Below, one piece after another: positions 1-4,361 of a stretch of 11,935 nt of DNA. The notes below the pieces were generated by a model. That model was not told where the DNA came from and did no database searches. It saw nothing but the letters and a program-made list of their open reading frames with translations. The position numbers and the translations under genes are program-made. How positions within the stretch are numbered: the first letter of the stretch is position 1; every line of letters starts with the position of its first letter. The stretch comes from JACJXF01 sp964404825 (GTDB lineage: Bacteria > Bacteroidota > Bacteroidia > Bacteroidales > GCA-2748055): assembly GCA_964404825.1 (NCBI GenBank), contig CAYOLQ010000106.1, forward strand, positions 1-11,935. The letters are read 5' to 3'.

Positions 1-140
1 TCGGGATTGCGTGAAATAAAAAAAAGTTTCGCGCAGAGACGCAACGCTTGCGCTAAAGCTTCAGCGCTTCGCCGTCGGCAAGCCTTTGGCGGCCAGTGGA
101 AGGCGCAAAGAAAAATGAATAAAATCTTTTGCCGTGTTTC
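1..140. repeat. Non-coding intergenic stretch with GC-rich palindrome (REP-like)
   Basis: I see no convincing gene here. An open frame across 7-231 (+) has lysine/arginine-rich, low-complexity content and runs through a terminator, so I treat it as chance. The stretch contains an 18-bp imperfect palindrome at 50-67 (GCGCTAAAGCTTCAGCGC, 8 of 9 pairs match) and several words such as GCGTGAAA, CGCAGAGACGC and GGCGCAAAG. These resemble the dispersed intergenic repeats I know from Bacteroidota genomes, but that resemblance is from memory. Base composition is clearly more GC-rich at 30-110 than in the neighbouring genes' spacers. Confidence 0.4.
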
Positions 141-183
141 AAAAAAAACTTTGGAGCTTTGCGTGAAACTTCTCTCAAAGCTC
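141..183 (-). terminator. Intrinsic terminator of the sigma/DUF4252 cluster
   Basis: Read on the minus strand, a perfect 8-bp stem GAGCTTTG / CAAAGCTC (183-176 with 161-154, 14-nt loop) begins 12 nt after the stop codon of the DUF4252 gene. Five bases (CAAAG) then lead into a run of eight T (148-141). Hairpin plus T-run in the right place makes a rho-independent terminator the natural reading. On the plus strand the stem has no following T-run, so it should act only for the leftward operon. Confidence 0.75.
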
Positions 184-194
184 AAACTCATCCC

Positions 195-707
195 TCATTC
201 TTTCCCCTTTTCAATCCCCTCCAAATCCTGAATCCCAATCTCTTTCGAAATCGCCGAAAGACTCTTCATATCCAAATCTCCGCGGATTGAAATCAGAGAA
301 TTCCCCCCCGGACCTCCCGTTATTACAAGTAATTCAGAAATAACATCCCCTTTTTGCCGTATCAGGAATTTTGTCATATTCTGACCTTCCTTCACTACCA
401 TCAGTTCCTCGAAGCCCGAAAAATCAAGCTTTTTACTGATTTCTCCATAAAAATTAATCTGGCTGTTCAATACTGAGTCATCAACCGACAGTATCCTTAT
501 GGAACTGAGCTTGCTGATTACCGCACCTTCTGCACTGCTGGCGGCATTCTGACCTCCGAACATGTTAAACATTTTACCGGATATGGTTACAAGCGTGAAC
601 CCATCCTTTTCCGAATATTTCTCGAACATTTCATCAATTGCATTGATCTGTGCGTTAACTGTTAACAAAACACACATAAATGTGAGAGAAAAAATAAGCT
701 TTTTCAT
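195..707 (-). CDS. DUF4252 family exported protein (copy 1, downstream of anti-sigma)
   Basis: Small secreted protein of 170 aa with no known biochemical activity. Residues 1-19 form a Sec signal peptide (MKK, hydrophobic core, cleavage likely after VNA-19, before Gln20). There is no cysteine after the cleavage site, so it is not a lipoprotein; periplasmic or surface location is inferred. The mature part carries the DUF4252 pattern: FEKYxxKDGFTxVTIxG at about 28-44, a central RIL at 71-73, a FEELMVVKEG stretch at 99-108 and the hydrophobic strand ELLVITGG at 125-132. It is clearly paralogous to the protein encoded at 2090-2572. It starts 27 bp after the anti-sigma stop codon, so it is very likely the last gene of the sigma/anti-sigma operon, and a terminator follows directly. 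The ATG at 705-707 sits just before the signal peptide and is the only sensible start. The family assignment is firm; a role in sensing or envelope stress is inference from context. Confidence 0.85.
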   Translation of the reverse strand: MKKLIFSLTFMCVLLTVNAQINAIDEMFEKYSEKDGFTLVTISGKMFNMFGGQNAASSAEGAVISKLSSIRILSVDDSVLNSQINFYGEISKKLDFSGFEELMVVKEGQNMTKFLIRQKGDVISELLVITGGPGGNSLISIRGDLDMKSLSAISKEIGIQDLEGIEKGKE

Positions 708-734
708 AGTGCTTAGTTATTAATTTCTTTCCTG

Positions 735-1295
735 TTAATTATTTTCTATTCTATCTGGTTCCAGCCCTTTAAGACTCTCCAGATTTCGTTCTATAATTTC
801 GGTGGATCGGTTAATCGCTGAAAAACTTTTAGTGCGCATTTCACTTATTTTTCCAACCGGCTCCAGTTTGTTCGCAGCCTTGTTCATTTTCGATGAAACA
901 TCAAAAAGTATCTTTCGTGTTTCCTGATATGCAATCTGCGGATCCGAATAGGTGTCATTCAAATCCTCTGATCCCCTGAAAAAGAAATACGCCCCTGCAA
1001 TAACCATGATACTTGCTGCAACAGCAAGAAAAGGATAGAGTTGCTTTCTGATTTTCACGATCTTATCATTACTACTTTCATTGTCGATACGTCTTAAAAT
1101 GCGCGACTCAAATCCTTCAGATGGTTCAGGAATTTCCAGTGAGGATTGATAATAGCCAAAAATCTCCTTTTCAGCCTCAAAGCTGGCCATAACCTCTCCC
1201 CCGGTAAAATACTCTTTTAAAATCCTTTCCTCATCTTTGGTACTATCACCATCATAGTACTTTCCGAGAAGGTGTTTCAATTTCTTTTCGTTCAT
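735..1295 (-). CDS. Putative anti-sigma factor, single-pass membrane protein
   Basis: 186-aa protein with an N-terminal cytoplasmic part (1-83), one membrane segment (about 87-106, YPFLAVAASIMVIAGAYFFF) and an extracytoplasmic tail (107-186) rich in charged residues and likely helical. The N-terminal region has the pattern LLxKYYDGDSTKDEERILKEYF (9-30), which I associate with Bacteroidota proteins encoded beside sigma factors. There is no cysteine, so it is not a zinc-binding (ZAS-type) anti-sigma factor, and no FecR signalling domain is visible. Its first 44 bp overlap the end of the sigma gene in another frame, which points to translational coupling and matched amounts of the two proteins. 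Topology and context support sequestering the sigma factor at the membrane. This is inference: no enzymatic or sensor domain can be recognised, and it might instead be a structural partner. No Shine-Dalgarno motif is visible before the ATG at 1293-1295. Confidence 0.7.
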   Translation of the reverse strand: MNEKKLKHLLGKYYDGDSTKDEERILKEYFTGGEVMASFEAEKEIFGYYQSSLEIPEPSEGFESRILRRIDNESSNDKIVKIRKQLYPFLAVAASIMVIAGAYFFFRGSEDLNDTYSDPQIAYQETRKILFDVSSKMNKAANKLEPVGKISEMRTKSFSAINRSTEIIERNLESLKGLEPDRIENN

Positions 1296-1794
1296 AGTGG
1301 TATTTGTTGTATTCGTCTCTTATTGAAATCCGCGCCCTTGATACCGCAACCCTTAAGGCATTCACATTCATTCCTGTTTTCCCGGCTATTTCTTCATACG
1401 ACAATCCATCAACCTCTCTCAGTTTTACAATATAACCGGTTCGCTCAGGAAGCTTTTCAATTATTCCGCGTATTATTGTTTCCGATTCACGCATTTCAAT
1501 CTGATCCAGTGGCGAAGGCGCCGACAAATTGCTATAATCCTGACCCTGAAATTTCTCCTCTTTGCTTCTCTTCCTTTTTCTGATCTGATCGATACAATAG
1601 TTCTTTACCATTGTGGTTGCAAGTGCTTCAACACTAAGGTATTCATTCAGTGTATCACCCATTTTCCAGAGCCTGATAAATACTTCCTGTACCGCATCCT
1701 CCGCATCTTCCTGTTTCCGCAAAATACGGAAAGCAAAGCCATACATTTTACGGCTCAATGCACGTACAAGCGTATCAAAATCGGTTCTGGTCAT
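1252..1794 (-). CDS. ECF-like sigma-70 family RNA polymerase sigma factor
   Basis: Alternative sigma factor that would direct RNA polymerase to a specific promoter set. Of its 180 residues, about 10-77 form region 2, with the core-binding/-10 recognition signature EDAEDAVQEVFIRLWK (29-44) and the basic helix VKNYCIDQIRKRKR (63-76). A linker follows at 78-102, and region 4 lies at about 103-160, with LPERTGYIVKLREVDGLSYE (115-134) and helix-turn-helix residues MNVNALRVAVSRAR (142-155) for -35 recognition. Regions 1 and 3 are absent, as in ECF factors. The 20-residue basic tail after region 4 is encoded in the overlap with the anti-sigma gene. The ATG at 1792-1794 lies directly before region 2. 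A housekeeping-type promoter candidate lies 29-61 bp upstream. The sigma, anti-sigma and DUF4252 genes are collinear and probably co-transcribed. The stimulus and regulon are unknown. Confidence 0.93.
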   Translation of the reverse strand: MTRTDFDTLVRALSRKMYGFAFRILRKQEDAEDAVQEVFIRLWKMGDTLNEYLSVEALATTMVKNYCIDQIRKRKRSKEEKFQGQDYSNLSAPSPLDQIEMRESETIIRGIIEKLPERTGYIVKLREVDGLSYEEIAGKTGMNVNALRVAVSRARISIRDEYNKYHYERKEIETPSRKVL

Positions 1795-1822
1795 ATTGAC
1801 GGGAGCAACATTTTCAGTTCAG

Positions 1823-1855
1823 TAAAGATAGAAACAGAATTCTTCAATTAACAAA
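1823..1855 (-). promoter_or_regulatory. Bacteroidota-type promoter candidate for the sigma operon
   Basis: On the minus strand a TTTG box (1855-1852) is followed, after 21 bp, by TATCTTTA (1830-1823). This matches the Bacteroidota housekeeping pattern TTTG - 19 to 21 bp - TAnnTTTG with one mismatch at the last base. Transcription would start about 1815-1818, some 20-25 nt before the sigma ATG. It lies in the spacer that remains after the duplicated 55 bp are collapsed. Confidence 0.45.
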
Positions 1856-1915
1856 AGTTTTAAATGAGAAGGCTGAAAGTTTTCATGCGTGAAATAAAAC
1901 GCCCGATTCCCTTCA

Positions 1916-1970
1916 ACCTGATATCTCATCCGTATTAAAAGCTAACGCCATCGCCATCTTCTGCATCTGC
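1916..1970. repeat. 55-bp direct repeat, left copy (contig-end overlap)
   Basis: These 55 bases are identical to 2071-2125 on the other side of the N run. They include a second copy of the last codons and stop of the upstream DUF4252 gene (stop complement at 1935-1937). An exact 55-bp match touching both gap edges is what a de Bruijn assembler using k = 55 leaves at two contig ends that should be joined. I read it as an artefact, not a biological repeat. Confidence 0.9.
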
Positions 1971-2070
1971 NNNNNNNNNNNNNNNNNNNNNNNNNNNNNN
2001 NNNNNNNNNNNNNNNNNNNNNNNNNNNNNNNNNNNNNNNNNNNNNNNNNNNNNNNNNNNNNNNNNNNNNN
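1971..2070. other. Scaffold gap of 100 N
   Basis: Exactly 100 unknown bases, the conventional placeholder for a gap of unknown size. Because the flanks repeat the same 55 bp, the true sequence probably has no missing DNA here: removing 1971-2125 gives a continuous spacer of about 140 bp between the DUF4252 stop and the sigma start codon. Confidence 0.95.
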
Positions 2071-2125
2071 ACCTGATATCTCATCCGTATTAAAAGCTAA
2101 CGCCATCGCCATCTTCTGCATCTGC
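2071..2125. repeat. 55-bp direct repeat, right copy (contig-end overlap)
   Basis: Exact second copy of 1916-1970. This copy is continuous with the body of the DUF4252 gene and encodes its real C-terminus, so it is the one to keep in frame terms. Confidence 0.9.
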
Positions 2126-2572
2126 CTTTATCTTCTCCACATCTTCAAAACTCATGTTTCCTATTATCTGAATCAGTGCATTGTCATCTCCTCCGGCAAT
2201 AAGCAGAAATTCTTTAAATCTATCTCCCTCAGTACGCACCAGCATCCTCATATCCTGATCTGATTCCTTAACCCTCATGACCTCTTCATATAATTTCAAA
2301 TCAATATCCTTTATTACAAGATCATAGAAATTTCCAACCGAAGGATTTTCACCCTCCTGTGCCAAAATCCTTATCTCCGTTACACTTGGTGGCAATGAGC
2401 CCTTGTCATTTTCATGCTGGCAACCTGCAAATTTTAACAAACTTCCGTTTATTGTTACCGTTGTAAATCCGTCTTTTCCTGCATATTTTTCAAATAATGC
2501 ATCAATTGATTTCTGGCTGTATACATTAAGCACAGCTGCCAGAACGACTAATACTAAAAAGATTTTTTTCAT
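2090..2572 (-). CDS. DUF4252 family exported protein (copy 2, upstream of sigma)
   Basis: 160-aa secreted protein, paralogue of the one at 195-707. Residues 1-19 form a signal peptide (MKK, core FLVLVVLAAVLNV, cleavage likely after VYS-19, before Gln20). The mature part shows the family pattern FEKYAGKDGFTTVTING (27-43), EIRIL (66-70), YEEVMRVKE (95-103) and EFLLIAGG (121-128). It ends in an acidic tail DAEDGDGVSF. The single mature cysteine (51) is not at a lipobox position. I chose the ATG at 2570-2572; an upstream ATG at 2641 would add 23 residues that read through the promoter region and spoil the signal peptide. The stop codon lies within the 55-bp repeat, so the gene is complete despite the nearby gap. 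An ECF-type promoter candidate lies upstream, and the sigma gene begins about 140 bp downstream once the gap is collapsed. Function unknown. Confidence 0.83.
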   Translation of the reverse strand: MKKIFLVLVVLAAVLNVYSQKSIDALFEKYAGKDGFTTVTINGSLLKFAGCQHENDKGSLPPSVTEIRILAQEGENPSVGNFYDLVIKDIDLKLYEEVMRVKESDQDMRMLVRTEGDRFKEFLLIAGGDDNALIQIIGNMSFEDVEKIKADAEDGDGVSF

Positions 2573-2606
2573 GATGTTTAATTTAAATAAAAAATTGGGT
2601 TCAATA

Positions 2607-2636
2607 TCAAGACGAATGAGTTGTAAATACATTACA
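2607..2636 (-). promoter_or_regulatory. ECF-type promoter candidate before DUF4252 copy 2
   Basis: Minus strand: TGTAAT (2636-2631), 16 bp, then CGTCTTGA (2614-2607). A TGTAA-like -35 with a CGTC -10 at this spacing is the form I associate with promoters of Bacteroidota ECF factors, and CGTC is common in ECF -10 elements generally. A start near 2600 would leave a leader of about 28 nt before the ATG. If real, the neighbouring sigma factor is the obvious candidate to use it. No TTTG/TAnnTTTG pair was found at this place. Confidence 0.4.
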
Positions 2637-2650
2637 TACAACAGGAAATA

Positions 2651-2692
2651 TTAAGCGCTAAGGTGAGAAAGGTTAAGCGCTAAGGCGCTTAA
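2651..2692. repeat. Tandem 13-bp words and 8-bp perfect palindrome
   Basis: TTAAGCGCTAAGG occurs twice (2651-2663 and 2673-2685, period 22 bp). The second copy runs into a perfect inverted repeat TTAAGCGC-TAAG-GCGCTTAA (2673-2692). It lies in the spacer between the divergent DUF4252 and membrane-protein genes. No T-run follows on either strand, so a terminator is unlikely; it is an operator candidate or a dispersed REP-like repeat, since the GCGCTAA word also occurs in the palindrome near position 52. Confidence 0.55.
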
Positions 2693-2720
2693 TAAGCATC
2701 AATAAAACCAAAAAAAATAA

Positions 2721-2728
2721 TACCTTTA
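2721..2728 (+). promoter_or_regulatory. Possible -7 element for the membrane-protein gene
   Basis: TACCTTTA matches TAnnTTTG except at the last base and lies 32 bp before the start codon at 2760. I find no TTTG box 19-21 bp upstream, so this is a weak call. Confidence 0.25.
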
Positions 2729-2759
2729 CACCCTTCAAAAATACAGCCTGCAAGTTCTA

Positions 2760-4307
2760 ATGAAAAAGTTTATTCCCGGAATAATCTATCATTTTAATAA
2801 TCTCAGTCCTGTCGCCCTTATCGTGGTGGTACTGAGCATTTTCTATATCGGTTTTCATCCCTATTTTAACGAAGAAATCTATTTCGGATTCTCAAAGGCA
2901 TACATGGATCCTCAGTGGATTCAGGGTTCAACACTATTTACCGACTTTGCAGGAACACGCATTTTATTCCAGGCCATTTTCGGATGGATTATGAAATTTG
3001 TAAGTTTTGAGAATATGGCATTTTTTGGACGCCTCCTGGGCTATATCCTTCTCGCCTTCCCGATTGCGGCCATAGCTAAGCATCTGAAAATAAGCAATAT
3101 TATATTGGTTTTCTGGCTTGTTGTCTTCTTTATTCCCCAACAGAATTTTTATGCCGGCGAGTGGGTTTTCGGGGGATTTGAAACCAAAACAATCGCCTAT
3201 GTATTCGTATTCTGGAGTGTCTGGTTTTTATTTAAAGAAAAGTATCTTCCCGCTATACTCTTCGCTGCAATTTCCATTTACTGGCATATGCTGGTTGGGG
3301 GATGGTACACACTTTACGTGTTTATTTACCTCCTTATTATAATGGGTTTCCGGAAAAAGTTTATCCTTTATTGGTTCTACGCTGCATTATTGCTTTTCCC
3401 GTTTGTATTGTACATCTACCTCGGTCTGATGTCAGGAAATGAGAATATTATAAACGGAGTAAACATTGGTTACCTGTATGCTTATGTAAGAAACCCACAC
3501 CATATCGGTATTCTAAAAGACTGGCATTATTTTTATCATTATCATGCAGGAAAAGTATTAATGGCAATTATCGCTTTTGTATTATCTCTAACTCTTTACC
3601 GCCGGCAAATCCCCTCCCGCTATAAATGGGTAAATACATTCCTGACAATAATTCTCGCACAGAATCTTCTTTTCCTAATCGTAGCTCTTTTCGACAAAAA
3701 CGGTTTTATCGCCAAGTTTTATCCCTGGAGAGGCAGCACTCTGGCAATGTTCTTCTTTCAGATGGCCACTCTTATTATGCTTAGACATATCTGGATGCCA
3801 AAGATTTACAAGTCGATGAAAGAAAAATACCCCCTGATTCGCAGAAGGACCTTTTATCTGTCCCAGATGGCACTGGCACTTACCCTCTGCATGGTAATTT
3901 TGTCGTTTAAAGTGGCAGATAGAATTGAAAAATACCGCAGCAATGAACCCGGCTGGATTGCAGTTGATGAAATGTCTGGCAAACTCAATGAAATCTCTGA
4001 GAAAGGCGATATGTTTATGCTTCTCGGAGAGGAAACTTTGTACAACATTTCGATCCCCAGAAAAGCAGAAAGAGATGTTTATTATTTTTTCCGCTGTATA
4101 CCTTCACAGACACAGAGCATTTACGACTGGTACATCCGCGGACTCGAACAGGATAAAGTGAAGGCAGATACAGAATATCTTTTCAGCAGCGGGATGTATA
4201 AAAAAATTGACTTCATCGTGAGCGAAACCAATCTTGACGCACCTTTGCTTGAGATGGTCTATAAATCGGATTACTACCGCATTTATAAAATATTGCATGA
4301 AGAATAA
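2760..4307 (+). CDS. Polytopic membrane protein, GT-C glycosyltransferase-like
   Basis: 515-aa integral membrane protein that I cannot assign to a named family with certainty. About ten or eleven membrane segments are visible (roughly 17-33, 66-82 weak, 88-106, 111-126, 143-158, 163-190, 199-222, 265-281, 292-311, 325-341, 364-383), followed by a soluble C-terminal part (384-515). The first loop has an acidic pair (NEE, 37-39). A striking segment GEWVFGGFETKTIAYVFVFW (133-152) precedes a membrane helix containing WH (175-176). This layout, with acidic residues in the first loop, many helices and a terminal extracytoplasmic domain, resembles lipid-linked-sugar GT-C enzymes. A glycosyltransferase role is therefore inferred and not shown by a diagnostic catalytic motif. 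It lies 54 bp upstream of leuS on the same strand and may be co-transcribed with it. The ATG at 2760 starts with MKK and fits the first helix. Confidence 0.6.
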   Translation: MKKFIPGIIYHFNNLSPVALIVVVLSIFYIGFHPYFNEEIYFGFSKAYMDPQWIQGSTLFTDFAGTRILFQAIFGWIMKFVSFENMAFFGRLLGYILLAFPIAAIAKHLKISNIILVFWLVVFFIPQQNFYAGEWVFGGFETKTIAYVFVFWSVWFLFKEKYLPAILFAAISIYWHMLVGGWYTLYVFIYLLIIMGFRKKFILYWFYAALLLFPFVLYIYLGLMSGNENIINGVNIGYLYAYVRNPHHIGILKDWHYFYHYHAGKVLMAIIAFVLSLTLYRRQIPSRYKWVNTFLTIILAQNLLFLIVALFDKNGFIAKFYPWRGSTLAMFFFQMATLIMLRHIWMPKIYKSMKEKYPLIRRRTFYLSQMALALTLCMVILSFKVADRIEKYRSNEPGWIAVDEMSGKLNEISEKGDMFMLLGEETLYNISIPRKAERDVYYFFRCIPSQTQSIYDWYIRGLEQDKVKADTEYLFSSGMYKKIDFIVSETNLDAPLLEMVYKSDYYRIYKILHEE

Positions 4308-4361
4308 ACGCTTTGTAGTGCTTCGGTAACGAAACTATTGTATCAAAAAACAAGCTTGAAA

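Noticed and set aside
7..231. 74-aa open frame on the plus strand
   Set aside because: Its translation is low-complexity and basic, it crosses a palindrome and a terminator and ends inside the opposing DUF4252 gene.
1272..1583. Plus-strand open frame opposite the sigma gene
   Set aside because: It is a shadow of the sigma/anti-sigma coding strand with no family pattern; the same applies to the other antisense frames in leuS, the M23 gene and fabF.
1916..2125. Direct repeats as target-site duplication of a mobile element in the gap
   Set aside because: 55 bp is far too long for a target duplication, and both copies touch the N run exactly; a contig overlap explains it better.
2573..2641. N-terminal extension of DUF4252 copy 2 to an upstream ATG
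   Set aside because: The extra 23 residues would precede a clear signal peptide and would cover the promoter candidate; MKK at 2572 is the natural start.
4338..4361. TTG start for leuS
   Set aside because: The ATG at 4362 matches the expected MDYNF beginning; the added residues have no family support.
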